DNA of 29,280 nt. It comes from Gudongella sp964575895 (GTDB lineage: Bacteria > Bacillota > Clostridia > Tissierellales > Tissierellaceae). A model generated the notes under the pieces. The model was given only the letters and a program-made list of their open reading frames with translations. It was not told where the DNA came from and made no database searches. Both the position numbers and the translations under genes were made by a program. Positions within the stretch are counted from its first letter, which is position 1. Each line of letters opens with the position of its first letter. This document shows, one piece after another, positions 1 through 8,198 of the stretch. The stretch spans positions 1 through 29,280 of the forward strand of contig CAZNTE010000031.1 in assembly GCA_964575895.1 (NCBI GenBank). Direction: 5' to 3'.

Positions 1-23
1 AGATATTCATCTATGGGCTTTTT
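1..23 (+). terminator. Right half of a probable terminator cut by the window edge
   Basis: CTATGGGC at 11-18 is followed by five T. The first two bases (AG) could be the end of a left arm GCCCATAG lying outside the window, with loop 3-10. This would terminate a gene to the left. Only the right arm is visible, so the call is tentative. Confidence 0.3.
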
Positions 24-160
24 ATATTAGTTCAATTTCATTTTACAATGAGTCATTAAATTAATTCGCATGTTTTGTAAATTAGAAAGGGCCAATTTTG
101 TGAATATTGCGCAATTTTAATATTTCACGTCTGGATAGTAGATAAATGTGAAGTAAATAG

Positions 161-316
161 TATTTATTATCTAAGAAAGTTGAACTTTTAAGAAGAGAAA
201 CAATTTATCATAATCATAATAAATCTGCTATGATCCATTTTGCAGAAGGGTAATTAAGTAGTCCCCGAAAATCAGTTGCAAAAATTGCTGAGAAGTTTTT
301 AAAGCAACATAGGTAG
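161..316 (+). pseudogene. Possible relic of a short coding region
   Basis: One frame stays open from 161 to 316 except for a single TAA at 251-253. The conceptual peptides on either side (ending HFAEG before the stop, and SPRKSVAKIAEKFLKQHR after it) have protein-like composition. There is no start codon with a ribosome binding site, and I recognise no family. In AT-rich DNA this length can occur by chance, so it is only a hint of a decayed gene. Confidence 0.18.
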
Positions 317-645
317 GAAAACATATAATACTATGAATTATTAAGGAAGTTGATAGACTATACTATATGTTACATTACATCATTAATTATTATATTAGAA
401 ATAGCTATATAAATTGTACTGCCAGGACATGTTTCAACAAATAGCCATCAATTTTGATGTGTTTCCATCTACGAGTTTTGATATATTACCCCATAACTAC
501 AAAAGTTAAAAAATGATATATGCTAGCTAGACTCTTTACATAATGAGTTTAATGTATAGAATTACTGAATAACTTTTATTTCAAATAATGGGTATCTATA
601 GGTTGATTGATAAACGTGTGTCAAAATTTCAAAGGAGGTTATACT
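317..645. other. Non-coding stretch upstream of the 11-mer repeat gene
   Basis: No open frame with a plausible start is visible here. The only structure I see is a short palindrome CATCAATTTTGATG at 446-459, with no T tract. The promoter of the downstream gene is probably in the last 150 bases, but no convincing -35/-10 pair stands out. Confidence 0.4.
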
Positions 646-1098
646 ATGGGAATAATGGACAAACTTAAGGGGATTTTTGGAGAAGCAAAGGAGAAGGGGG
701 AACATCTTGCTGATAAGGCAGAAGATTTGGCAAAAGCTGTGAAAGATGATACAGAGGATGTTATTGAAAAGGCTCAAGACAAGTTTGAGGATGTAAAAGA
801 TAAACTTGAAGACAAACTAGATGATTTTAAGGAAGATGCAGATGATCTAAAGGAGAAAGCAAAGAAAGAGATGGAAGAGATTAAAGACAAATTAGAGGAT
901 AAAGCAGAAGAAGTAGAACCTAGAATGGAAGAAAAGAAAGAAGAAGTAGAAGACAAATTAGAGGAAGTTAAATCAGACGTAGAGGACAAAGTTACTGAGG
1001 TGAAGGAATCAATAAATGAAAAGGAAGAAGATGTAAAAGAAGAAGTTTCAGAGTCTTTGGATGAGGCTGAAGAAAAATTAAAAGAAATACTGGAGTAG
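646..1098 (+). CDS. LEA-like / apolipoprotein-like charged helical repeat protein
   Basis: This is a 150-residue protein made almost entirely of Lys, Glu and Asp with regularly spaced hydrophobic residues. The start is the ATG at 646, preceded by AAAGGAGG at 631-638; an in-frame start at 607 lacks a ribosome binding site. After a short hydrophobic N-terminus (MGIMDKLKGIFG), residues 22-142 can be written as eleven consecutive 11-residue units. Hydrophobic residues fall at unit positions 4, 7/8 and 11 in the first four, and shift by one position from the fifth. Eleven-residue periodicity is typical of LEA group 3 and apolipoprotein-like amphipathic helices, which protect proteins or membranes under stress or bind lipid surfaces. 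No signal peptide or membrane span is seen, so it is probably cytoplasmic. The gene is monocistronic with its own terminator. The exact role is inference; homologues are usually annotated as hypothetical or YtxH-like. Confidence 0.8.
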   Translation: MGIMDKLKGIFGEAKEKGEHLADKAEDLAKAVKDDTEDVIEKAQDKFEDVKDKLEDKLDDFKEDADDLKEKAKKEMEEIKDKLEDKAEEVEPRMEEKKEEVEDKLEEVKSDVEDKVTEVKESINEKEEDVKEEVSESLDEAEEKLKEILE

Positions 1099-1106
1099 TT
1101 AAAACT

Positions 1107-1137
1107 AAGGCAGTCATTAAATTTGGCTGTCTTTTTA
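1107..1137 (+). terminator. Rho-independent terminator after the 11-mer repeat gene
   Basis: A 7-bp stem, GGCAGTC at 1109-1115 with GGCTGTC at 1125-1131 (two G-U pairs), has a 9-nt loop and five T directly after it. Confidence 0.7.
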
Positions 1138-1287
1138 TTGGACCAATCTTAAATAATAAGCTAAAATGTATCTAAGGTAAGTTGAAAGAACTAACATTGT
1201 TTCATTGGATAAGAATTGATTAAATAAGTTATTCGATTTGGGATGAGACTGGACTAAAATAGTTACTTTGATTAATGGAGAAATAAA

Positions 1288-2118
1288 ATGAAACAGTATA
1301 AGATGGAAAAGATTAAAATTGAATCAGATGGGAAAAATTTGGACATATATATTTTTAAACCAACAGTCAATAAAAAATCCCAAGTAGAAACACCTGGAAT
1401 TCTATGGATACATGGAGGAGGATATGTTACAGGGATGGCTAAGATGATCTTCATCTCACGAGGCATTGATTTGGTAAAAAAATATGGTGCAGTAGTTCTT
1501 ACCCCAGAGTATCGATTGTCAAAGGAAACACCTTATCCAGCTGCATTGAATGATTGTTATGCTGCTCTCAAATATTTGAAGGAGAACGCAGAACAACTTT
1601 GTATCAATAGCAGCCAAATTATAGTTGGTGGTGAGAGTGCAGGAGGTGGGCTTGCTATTGCAACTTGTATGTATGCAAGAGATAAAGGCGAAATCAATAT
1701 TGCATATCAGATGCCGCTTTATCCAATGATAGATGATAGAGATACAGATTCATCCCGAGATAACAATTCTCCTATTTGGAATACAAAGCGTAATCATAAG
1801 GGCTGGAAGGCTTATCTTGGAGACTTATGGGGAGATGAAGTACCTCCTTATGCTGCGCCAGCAAGGCAGACTAACTATTCAAAACTTCCACCTGCCTACA
1901 CTTTTGTCGGAGATATTGAACCTTTCTACTGTGAAACTCTGACCTATATAGAAAATCTTAAGAAGGTAGGGATTGATGCAAAGGTTGATGTTTATAAAAA
2001 TTGGTTCCATGCCTATGATATTCTTCTTCCTTTTATGAAGACTAGTAAAAAAGCTATTTCAGAGTTTGAAAAGCAATATTTATATGCAGTAGAGCACTAT
2101 TTTGCAGAACAGAAGTAA
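1288..2118 (+). CDS. Alpha/beta hydrolase, hormone-sensitive-lipase-type esterase
   Basis: This 276-residue protein belongs to the HSL (alpha/beta hydrolase fold 3) esterase family, which hydrolyses carboxyl esters of short acyl chains. The oxyanion-hole motif HGGGY is at residues 42-46. The nucleophile elbow GESAGG puts the catalytic Ser at 117, and Asp209 (VGDIEPF) and His241 (FHAYD) complete the triad. Length and motif spacing are normal for the family. No signal peptide is seen, so it is probably cytoplasmic. The ATG at 1288 follows GGAG at 1277-1280. It stands alone between non-coding gaps, so the substrate cannot be inferred from context. Confidence 0.9.
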   Translation: MKQYKMEKIKIESDGKNLDIYIFKPTVNKKSQVETPGILWIHGGGYVTGMAKMIFISRGIDLVKKYGAVVLTPEYRLSKETPYPAALNDCYAALKYLKENAEQLCINSSQIIVGGESAGGGLAIATCMYARDKGEINIAYQMPLYPMIDDRDTDSSRDNNSPIWNTKRNHKGWKAYLGDLWGDEVPPYAAPARQTNYSKLPPAYTFVGDIEPFYCETLTYIENLKKVGIDAKVDVYKNWFHAYDILLPFMKTSKKAISEFEKQYLYAVEHYFAEQK

Positions 2119-2292
2119 AACAAAGTTAACCTATAATATATGTATTATGTGATTTCAAAGATAGAGATGTAATATAGATTAAAAGTGAGTAAGATTTATA
2201 ATATACATTTCAGTTTTGTCGTTAAAAAGTTAAATACCAATAATAATTAATAATGACATTATGTAACTTATTCAAAAGAGGTTTATTATTCC

Positions 2293-2397
2293 TAACGGAG
2301 GGGAATAGATGTTATTAAGGGCATAAATGATGTAAATTATGCATTAAGTAGAATGGGAAAGTTAACAATTATTTATGATATACAGGAGGAAAAATAG
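2293..2397 (+). other. Open but startless segment in frame with the next gene
   Basis: Between TAA at 2293-2295 and TAG at 2395-2397 there are 33 sense codons in the same frame as the gene that begins with TTG at 2398. A Shine-Dalgarno-like CGGAGGGG (2296-2303) precedes a five-codon ORF, ATG at 2309, in another frame. The open segment lacks a good start of its own. It could be a remnant of a fused N-terminus or chance. No function is assigned. Confidence 0.2.
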
Positions 2398-2814
2398 TTG
2401 CTTGATTTAAAAATTGTTAATGATTATAAAATTACTGAAGAATATCGATTTAAATATGAAAAACAGTGTAGTTGTTCTTATTGTAGAAACTATTATGAAA
2501 CTTTTAAAGATAAGTATCCTCAAACTTCAAAGTTTTTAAAAGTATTAGGATTGGATCCAGATTATCCTTTGGAAATTATGCTTCCACTATATGATGAACC
2601 TGAGAACCAGATGGACTACTTATCCTTTTATCCTGTAAAAGGTTCTATGGGTGAAGATGAGATATCAGTTTCAATAGAAGGGCTTGAGATAAAAGTATTT
2701 AAAGGCTCTTCTAAAGAAATTCCATGTCCTAAGCCTCAGATGGAAGAGCCCTATTTATTAGTTGGAATATCAGGAGTTATATTACCTTGGATTTTAGATG
2801 AAGATCCTGAATAG
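2398..2814 (+). CDS. Conserved hypothetical protein with CxCxxC motif
   Basis: This 138-residue protein starts at TTG (2398), preceded by GGAGG at 2385-2389; a TAG stop immediately precedes it in frame. Near the N-terminus, EKQCSCSYCRNYYETF contains three closely spaced cysteines, suggesting a metal- or redox-related site. This is followed by a conserved-looking region (YPLEIMLPLYDEPE, then YLSFYPVKGSMG). I recall similar uncharacterised Firmicutes proteins with a CxCxxCRNYY segment, but no function is known to me. There is no signal peptide or transmembrane segment. Its neighbours (esterase, exonuclease) are separated by non-coding gaps and give no clue. Confidence 0.75.
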   Translation: MLDLKIVNDYKITEEYRFKYEKQCSCSYCRNYYETFKDKYPQTSKFLKVLGLDPDYPLEIMLPLYDEPENQMDYLSFYPVKGSMGEDEISVSIEGLEIKVFKGSSKEIPCPKPQMEEPYLLVGISGVILPWILDEDPE

Positions 2815-2852
2815 ATAGAATATAGAAAAATTAATATATTGTTTATTTAGCA

Positions 2853-2882
2853 TTGAGATTTAGTTAAAACTGCAAATATAAA
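2853..2882 (+). promoter_or_regulatory. Probable sigma-A promoter of the exonuclease III gene
   Basis: TTGAGA at 2853-2858 and TATAAA at 2877-2882 are separated by 18 bases, and the start codon lies 22 bases downstream. Only the sequence match supports this. Confidence 0.45.
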
Positions 2883-2904
2883 AATACTTACGAGGAGGAA
2901 AACA

Positions 2905-3732
2905 ATGAAATTAATTTCATGGAATATCGATTCATTAAACGCTGCACTAACCAGCGATTCAGCACGTGCTCTATTATCTAAGGAGGTACTAGATACCATT
3001 GCAGACCACAATCCTGATATTGTTGCCTTGCAGGAAACAAAGCTACCAGGTAGTGGTCCTACTAAGAAGCACTTTGAAATCTTAAATGACATATTTAAAG
3101 AATATGAAATTGTTTGGAATAGTTCAGTTGAACCTGCTCGTAAGGGTTATGCAGGGACAATGTTTTTATATAAGAAACATTTAAACCCGTCTGTTACTTA
3201 CCCAGTAATTGGTGCTCCAGGTACTATGGACTATGAAGGAAGAATTATAACATTAGAGTTTGAGGATTTCTTTTTAACCCAAGTTTATACACCAAATGCA
3301 GGGGATGGTTTGAATCGTTTGGAAGATCGTCAGACTTGGGATATTAAATACGCTGAATATCTTGCTGATTTAGACAAGATAAAGTATGTTATTGGAACAG
3401 GGGACTACAATGTAGCCCATAAGGAAATAGACCTAGCTAATCCTAGTAGCAATAGAAAGTCACCTGGATTTACAGATGAAGAAAGGGAAGGATTTACTAA
3501 TCTACTGGCAAAAGGTTTTACTGATACATTCCGATATATACATGGTGATATAACTGACACCTATACCTGGTGGGCTCAAAGGGCTAAGACAAGTAAAATA
3601 AATAATTCAGGATGGAGAATTGACTATTGGTTGGTTAGCAATCGGATAGCGGATAGGGTTCTTAAATCCGAAATGATTGATTCAGGACCTAGACAAGACC
3701 ACACACCAATATTACTTGAGATTGATTTGTAG
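2905..3732 (+). CDS. xth: Exodeoxyribonuclease III / AP endonuclease family protein
   Basis: This is a 275-residue endonuclease/exonuclease/phosphatase-fold protein of the exonuclease III class, which cleaves DNA at abasic sites and removes 3' blocking groups in base excision repair. The catalytic set is visible: Asn7 (SWNIDS), the metal-binding Glu44 (LQETK), Tyr129 (QVYTPN), Asp167 and Asn169 (TGDYNVAH), Asp240 (RIDYWLVS) and His266 (QDHTPI). The length matches single-domain bacterial ExoA/XthA proteins. The ATG at 2905 follows GAGGAGG at 2892-2898. It appears to be monocistronic behind its own promoter. Confidence 0.93.
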   Translation: MKLISWNIDSLNAALTSDSARALLSKEVLDTIADHNPDIVALQETKLPGSGPTKKHFEILNDIFKEYEIVWNSSVEPARKGYAGTMFLYKKHLNPSVTYPVIGAPGTMDYEGRIITLEFEDFFLTQVYTPNAGDGLNRLEDRQTWDIKYAEYLADLDKIKYVIGTGDYNVAHKEIDLANPSSNRKSPGFTDEEREGFTNLLAKGFTDTFRYIHGDITDTYTWWAQRAKTSKINNSGWRIDYWLVSNRIADRVLKSEMIDSGPRQDHTPILLEIDL

Positions 3733-3799
3733 TTACGACAATTAATTGTATTAATGAGTTGTTAGTATGTGAATTAATTATTACTGAGGTGTTTATGAT

Positions 3800-4279
3800 A
3801 TGAAAGAAGTAAAAGAGCAATCCCTTAGAAACCCTGATGTTAAACCAACTATAGAAGTCATAAGTAAGATACTTGGGGAGGCAAACAATGCGTATTTATT
3901 TTTTATTAGTAAACTTGAACATCATGGTATAACCTTAGAGTGGAATTACTATAATGATGGGAAAGCTTGGCTGGGCAAAGGTGTTCATAAATGGACAGGA
4001 GCAAGAGGTGGTAGTAAAGAAACAACAATTATTTGGCTATCTATTTGGAATGGGTTTTTTAAGGTTACTATTTATGTGCCTGAAAATAAACGTGAAGAAA
4101 TTCTTGAACTTTCACTAGATAATAAGATTAAACTAATGATATCAGAATCAAAACAAATGGGGAAAATAAAGTTCTTCCCAATTTGTTTTGATTTATGCAC
4201 AGATGAATTATTTGAGTCAATTTTTATATTATGCGAGTATAAGATATCCATTATAGACCATAGATTATATATACCATAA
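3800..4279 (+). CDS. DUF3788 family protein
   Basis: This 159-residue protein resembles the DUF3788 family: SLRNPDVKPT near the N-terminus, a Trp-rich core with WNYYNDGKAWLGKGVHKW, then TTIIWLSIWNGFFKVTIY and a C-terminal EYKISI. The function of the family is unknown. No membrane segment or signal peptide is visible, so it should be cytoplasmic. The ATG at 3800 follows GAGGTG at 3786-3791. It stands alone, separated from the exonuclease gene by 67 bases and from the transporter by about 160 bases. Confidence 0.85.
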   Translation: MKEVKEQSLRNPDVKPTIEVISKILGEANNAYLFFISKLEHHGITLEWNYYNDGKAWLGKGVHKWTGARGGSKETTIIWLSIWNGFFKVTIYVPENKREEILELSLDNKIKLMISESKQMGKIKFFPICFDLCTDELFESIFILCEYKISIIDHRLYIP

Positions 4280-4442
4280 TAGTTTACAATTGTAACAATA
4301 TAATGATTGCAACCTACCATAAATATTAAAGTAATGTTATTGTAGTATTTTGTTAATTTATTAATTATATGATTGAATCTTGAAGCCATATAAGCTATAA
4401 TGAGACTTTGGATACATTATTTAAATTTAAGGAGGCTACATA

Positions 4443-5654
4443 GTGAAATCAAACAAACAAGGCTGGATAGTAGTTGCAGCTGGAGCAGGTATAAATCTTG
4501 CCTTTGGAGTATTATATGCTTGGAGTATATTTGCAGGAAAGCTTCAAGAAACTTTAGGATGGACTAAAACTGAGTCTTCCATACCTTATACTGTTGCAAT
4601 AATTATGTTTGCATTGGTAATGATTCCTGCGGGTAGGCTACAGGATAAGATAGGACCTAAATGGGTAGTTACAATAGGAGGTTTACTGATTGGATTTGGC
4701 TGTATCTTAGCAGGATCAATGACTAGTATATTTGGATTAACCATATCTTTCGGGGTATTAGCAGGCTCTGGAATTGGCCTAGGTTATGCATCTACAACGC
4801 CACCAGCTCTAAAGTGGTTTCCACCTGAGAAGAAGGGATTAATATCAGGAATCGTAGTTGGAGGATTTGGATTAGCTACCCTCTATATAGTGCCATTAAG
4901 TAATTTTTTGCTTTCTAGGTATGATGTTTTTACATCATTTAGAATCATGGGGGTTATATTTCTTCTAATGACATTACCACTTGCTCAATTTGTAAGAAAC
5001 CCTGACAAACCAGTTGTTTCAGATAATAAAGCAGCTAAACCACCAATAGAAGACAAAACGGTTAAGGAAATGCTTAAGACTAAGCAATTTTACATGTTAT
5101 GGTTTATGTTTTTTGCAGGTGCAACAGGTGGATTAATGACTATAGGAAGTTTAAAGCCCATTGTTAAGGTTATGCTAGGAGAAAGTGCAGCACTACAACT
5201 TGTAGCATTAGCTGCAATAGCAAATGCATTGGGAAGACCATTAGCAGGAGTTATTTCTGAAAAATTTGGCAGGGGTAAAACAATGTCTGTTTTATATGTA
5301 CTTCAAGCATTAGCCTTATTCCTATTTAATGGATTAAGTAGTTTTGCAACTGTTTTAATGGCCGCTGCAATGATATACTTTGCCTATGGTTCAATGCTAT
5401 CAGTTTATCCTTCTGCATGCGCAGATAATTATGGAACTAAAAACCTAGGACTTAATTATGGAATCATGTTTTCAGCCTGGGGAGCAGGAGGGGTATTTGG
5501 ACCGATTTTAGGAGGCAAAATAGCTGATGCCACAGGTTCATATGAGATGGCATTTTATGTATCAGCAGGAATACTTATAATAGCTGCAATAATGGGACTT
5601 TTCTATAAGACAAGTCAAAGCAGACATTCATATGTAGTTACTAGAAATGGCTAA
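4443..5654 (+). CDS. OFA-family MFS transporter (oxalate/formate/lactate-type carrier)
   Basis: This 403-residue major facilitator has about twelve hydrophobic segments. Its N-terminus (GWIVVAAGAGINLAFGVLYAWSIF) and its small-residue-rich helices match the OFA family, whose members exchange or import small organic anions such as oxalate, formate or lactate. The MFS loop 2-3 signature is GRLQDKIGPKW at residues 64-74. The central cytoplasmic loop is at about 185-210. The start is GTG at 4443, preceded by a strong AAGGAGG at 4430-4436. It is monocistronic with a good terminator. The substrate cannot be decided from the sequence. Confidence 0.88.
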   Translation: MKSNKQGWIVVAAGAGINLAFGVLYAWSIFAGKLQETLGWTKTESSIPYTVAIIMFALVMIPAGRLQDKIGPKWVVTIGGLLIGFGCILAGSMTSIFGLTISFGVLAGSGIGLGYASTTPPALKWFPPEKKGLISGIVVGGFGLATLYIVPLSNFLLSRYDVFTSFRIMGVIFLLMTLPLAQFVRNPDKPVVSDNKAAKPPIEDKTVKEMLKTKQFYMLWFMFFAGATGGLMTIGSLKPIVKVMLGESAALQLVALAAIANALGRPLAGVISEKFGRGKTMSVLYVLQALALFLFNGLSSFATVLMAAAMIYFAYGSMLSVYPSACADNYGTKNLGLNYGIMFSAWGAGGVFGPILGGKIADATGSYEMAFYVSAGILIIAAIMGLFYKTSQSRHSYVVTRNG

Positions 5655-5670
5655 AATATTTAACTTATAT

Positions 5671-5703
5671 GAGACATTTAGGAAGACCTAAGTTTCTTTT
5701 TTA
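5671..5703 (+). terminator. Rho-independent terminator of the OFA transporter
   Basis: An 11-position stem (5672-5682 with 5687-5697, one mismatch and one G-U) closes an AAGA loop and runs into six T. Confidence 0.8.
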
Positions 5704-5823
5704 TGCATGTTTATTGCAACTAATTCTGAAAAATTTTCAAAGGAATTAGTTTAGGTTTTACAGTATTGGTTATAATTTGAAGATTGTGGGGGAAATATAT
5801 ATTAAAGTATACTATTAACGATA

Positions 5824-5839
5824 AATTTGTGCACAAATT
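5824..5839. promoter_or_regulatory. 16-bp perfect palindrome, operator candidate
   Basis: AATTTGTGCACAAATT is a perfect inverted repeat whose last two bases overlap the -35 element of the promoter of the AraC-family gene. A regulator bound here would occlude RNA polymerase, so autoregulation is likely. Which protein binds is unknown. Confidence 0.5.
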
Positions 5840-5866
5840 GTCGGATATTATTAATCCTATTATGCT
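5838..5866 (+). promoter_or_regulatory. Sigma-A promoter of the AraC/GyrI-like regulator
   Basis: TTGTCG (5838-5843) and TATGCT (5861-5866) are separated by 17 bases, 29 bases upstream of the start codon. Confidence 0.5.
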
Positions 5867-5894
5867 AACATATATTCAAGGAGGGGATTAAGGG

Positions 5895-6773
5895 ATGAAT
5901 CAATTAAGCAACATGAATAAAGCTATGACTTATATTGAAGAGCATCTAACTGATGATGTAGATTACAATAAGATATCACAAATAGCATGCTGTTCGGAAT
6001 ACCACTTTAAAAGGATGTTTTCATTTCTAGCAGGAGTTAGTTTATCTGAATATATTCGTAGAAGAAAACTGACTTTAGCTGGATTAGATTTAAAGAACTT
6101 AGATATGAGAGTTATAGATATAGCACTAAAGTATGGATATAATTCAGCAGACTCATTTTCACGTGCTTTCTATTCTATTCATGGGATTCTTCCATCTGAA
6201 GCAAAAAGAGAAGATTCACAACTTAAATCATACCCTAGAATGACCTTTCAATTATCAATTAAAGGAGGAGTAGAAATGAATTTTAGAATTGTTGAAAAGA
6301 AAGCCTTTAAAATTGTAGGATATAAAAGAAGAGTCCCTATAGTTTTTGAGGGTGTTAATCCTGAAATTGCTAAAATGACTGAGCTATTAACGGTTGATAC
6401 CATTAAACGATTAAAATCTATATCTAATATAAGTCCATCAGGAATTATAAGTGCATCAACAAATTTTTCTGAAGGAAGAATGGATGAAAAAGGTGAATTA
6501 GATCATTACATTGGAGTAGCAACCACAAATAATGATACATTTGAATTTGATGTTTTAAATGTTAAGGAAAGTACTTGGGCAATTTTTGAATCCATTGGAC
6601 CATTTCCTGAAACCCTTCAAAATATATGGGGTCGTATTTACTCAGAGTGGATTCCATCATCAAATTATGAGGTAGTAGAAGGTCCAGAAATTCTATGGAA
6701 CGAGAGCCCAGACACCAGTAATCCAAAGTATAGGAGTGAAATCTGGATTCCAGTTAAACTAATGAATGTGTAA
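5895..6773 (+). CDS. AraC-family regulator with GyrI-like effector-binding domain
   Basis: This is a 292-residue two-domain regulator of the Rob/SoxS-like type. Residues about 8-105 carry the AraC double helix-turn-helix (first HTH near 25-45 with ISQIACCSEYHFKRMF; second near 73-100 with VIDIALKYGYNSADSFSRAF and GILPSE). Residues 128-292 form a GyrI-like small-molecule-binding domain, starting NFRIVEKKAFKIVGYKRRVPI and ending EIWIPVKL. Such proteins sense hydrophobic or cationic compounds and control efflux or stress genes. The ATG at 5895 follows AAGGAGGGG at 5879-5887. A palindrome overlaps its promoter, which suggests autoregulation. Its targets are not evident; the OFA transporter upstream ends with its own terminator. 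Confidence 0.92.
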   Translation: MNQLSNMNKAMTYIEEHLTDDVDYNKISQIACCSEYHFKRMFSFLAGVSLSEYIRRRKLTLAGLDLKNLDMRVIDIALKYGYNSADSFSRAFYSIHGILPSEAKREDSQLKSYPRMTFQLSIKGGVEMNFRIVEKKAFKIVGYKRRVPIVFEGVNPEIAKMTELLTVDTIKRLKSISNISPSGIISASTNFSEGRMDEKGELDHYIGVATTNNDTFEFDVLNVKESTWAIFESIGPFPETLQNIWGRIYSEWIPSSNYEVVEGPEILWNESPDTSNPKYRSEIWIPVKLMNV

Positions 6774-6825
6774 ACTTTATATAAACATCAGATGCCATTA
6801 TTGTAATTAAAAAGGATATAAATAG

Positions 6826-6873
6826 AAATCAACTTTTAGCAGAATACTAGAATATTGAGCTAAAAGTTGATTT
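6826..6873 (+). terminator. 15-bp perfect stem, terminator of the AraC-family gene
   Basis: Arms 6826-6840 and 6859-6873 are exact reverse complements with an 18-nt loop. The right arm ends in TTT followed by TATTTC, a weak T tract. Confidence 0.65.
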
Positions 6874-7038
6874 TATTTCAACTAGGAATTTAATATTTAA
6901 TAAACGTGTAATATTTAGAAGGAATAGGTAGTTCTAATACGGGTAAATATACTACAAGTAACTTACAAATGGGATAATGGAGTACTTTAGAGAAAGTAAG
7001 CAGGGGAAGTAGATAATGGCTATGAAGGAGTGAGTTAA

Positions 7039-8106
7039 GTGAAAAACAAATATATTTTCACATCAATCATTGTGGGTTTAATTTTTCTTCTAACTGCTTG
7101 CAGTACTAATGGCAACCAATTAGACACAGATAATAAGGATATAGTTGATAAGAATGAAAGACCAGTAATAAACGTAGAGAGTATTGATAGCTATGAGAAT
7201 ATAGAAATAACTGATTGGTTAGATGATGAGACCGTACTATTATCAATGGAAAATGATTCCTTAAACAAAATGAAACTAGCAGAGCTATCAGAAAAATACC
7301 CAAGGAGTTTATATTTCTACAATATTAACACCAAAGAGTATAAGCTGATAAGTGAGGCAGAGAATCTATTTCTAGGTGGAGCTACTCTTTCAGAAAATAA
7401 AGAATCTATACTTTATTATAAAGTAGAGATTGGTGATCCAGCCTATTTTGTAATGAATATAAATAATCATATAGGTTTTGGTATTCAGGGAGAAAATATT
7501 GGAGGAGCTACAAGTGCAATATGGAGTGATAATGATGTCATTGGCACGACATACAATAATTCTGTATTCTTAGCAAGTACTGATGGAGATATTGAGATTT
7601 TAGATGATCTGGAAAAGGATATATTTCTAATTCGTAAGGTTAAGGATGTAATTTACTATAACACTCTTACTGATCAAAGCTTGATAAGTATGAATCTCAA
7701 TTCTAAAGAAAAGATAGGAACTAGTTTAACTAATGTAACTGATGTAATACCATCACCTAAAGGCAATGAATTGATAATTAATCAAAATGATGGTTCTAAT
7801 AGTCGGTTGCTTTTAAGTGACTTACTAGGAAAAGATACTAGTGTAATTGATGAGGGAAGTGAACTTGGTGGAATATCCTGGTCAAAGGATGGAGACTTAA
7901 TTTCTTATTATAAACTAGATGCTTTGAGTGGTAATGAAAGTTCTGGTATATATGTTTTTGATACTATAAGTAAAAAAACATTTCAAATTCTCCCAGATGT
8001 AAAATATTCAACTACATCATGGAGTCCATCGGGGAATAAATTAGCAGTAGCTGAGTTAATAGAAGGAAATTATTATAGCAGAATATTGTATTTAAAGAAT
8101 GAATAA
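7039..8106 (+). CDS. Secreted lipoprotein with TolB/WD40-like beta-propeller repeats
   Basis: This 355-residue protein begins with a lipoprotein signal peptide: positive MKNK, a hydrophobic core, then the lipobox LTAC with the lipidated Cys at 21. The mature part has propeller-type repeats with motifs such as WSDNDVIGT, WSKDGDLISYY and WSPSGNKLAVAE, as in TolB-like or DPP-IV N-terminal propellers. It is probably anchored to the outer face of the membrane; the ligand is unknown. The start is GTG at 7039 after AAGGAG at 7025-7030; a five-codon ORF (ATG at 7018) overlaps this ribosome binding site. There is no partner gene. Confidence 0.8.
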   Translation: MKNKYIFTSIIVGLIFLLTACSTNGNQLDTDNKDIVDKNERPVINVESIDSYENIEITDWLDDETVLLSMENDSLNKMKLAELSEKYPRSLYFYNINTKEYKLISEAENLFLGGATLSENKESILYYKVEIGDPAYFVMNINNHIGFGIQGENIGGATSAIWSDNDVIGTTYNNSVFLASTDGDIEILDDLEKDIFLIRKVKDVIYYNTLTDQSLISMNLNSKEKIGTSLTNVTDVIPSPKGNELIINQNDGSNSRLLLSDLLGKDTSVIDEGSELGGISWSKDGDLISYYKLDALSGNESSGIYVFDTISKKTFQILPDVKYSTTSWSPSGNKLAVAELIEGNYYSRILYLKNE

Positions 8107-8142
8107 AAAGGATATAGTAATTAGCTAGAATGAAGTCATGAA

Positions 8143-8183
8143 AAGACTCTTATATCTCTAAAATTTAGAAACATAAGAGTCTT
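8143..8183. terminator. Bidirectional terminator between convergent genes
   Basis: AAGACTCTTAT (8143-8153) and ATAAGAGTCTT (8173-8183) form an 11-bp perfect stem. Its loop contains a second inverted repeat (TCTAAA-A-TTTAGA). The minus-strand reading ends in TTTT. It lies between the lipoprotein gene (+) and the SLH peptidase gene (-). Confidence 0.65.
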
Positions 8184-8198
8184 GATTTAGTTTTTGGA

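Noticed and set aside
546..595. GTTTAA and GGGTAT resembling a sigma-B type promoter
   Set aside because: Spacing is about 38 bases instead of 12-15, and Clostridia mostly lack sigma-B.
774..989. Serine-rich minus-strand open frame opposite the 11-mer repeat gene
   Set aside because: It is the antisense of Lys/Glu/Asp codons, has no ribosome binding site and overlaps a convincing gene.
4284..4295. 12-bp palindrome TTACAATTGTAA after the DUF3788 gene
   Set aside because: Short, AT-rich, no T tract and far from the next start; chance is likely.
4072..4389. 105-codon minus-strand frame across the end of the DUF3788 gene
   Set aside because: Overlaps most of its length with DUF3788 coding sequence, shows no known motif and no good ribosome binding site.
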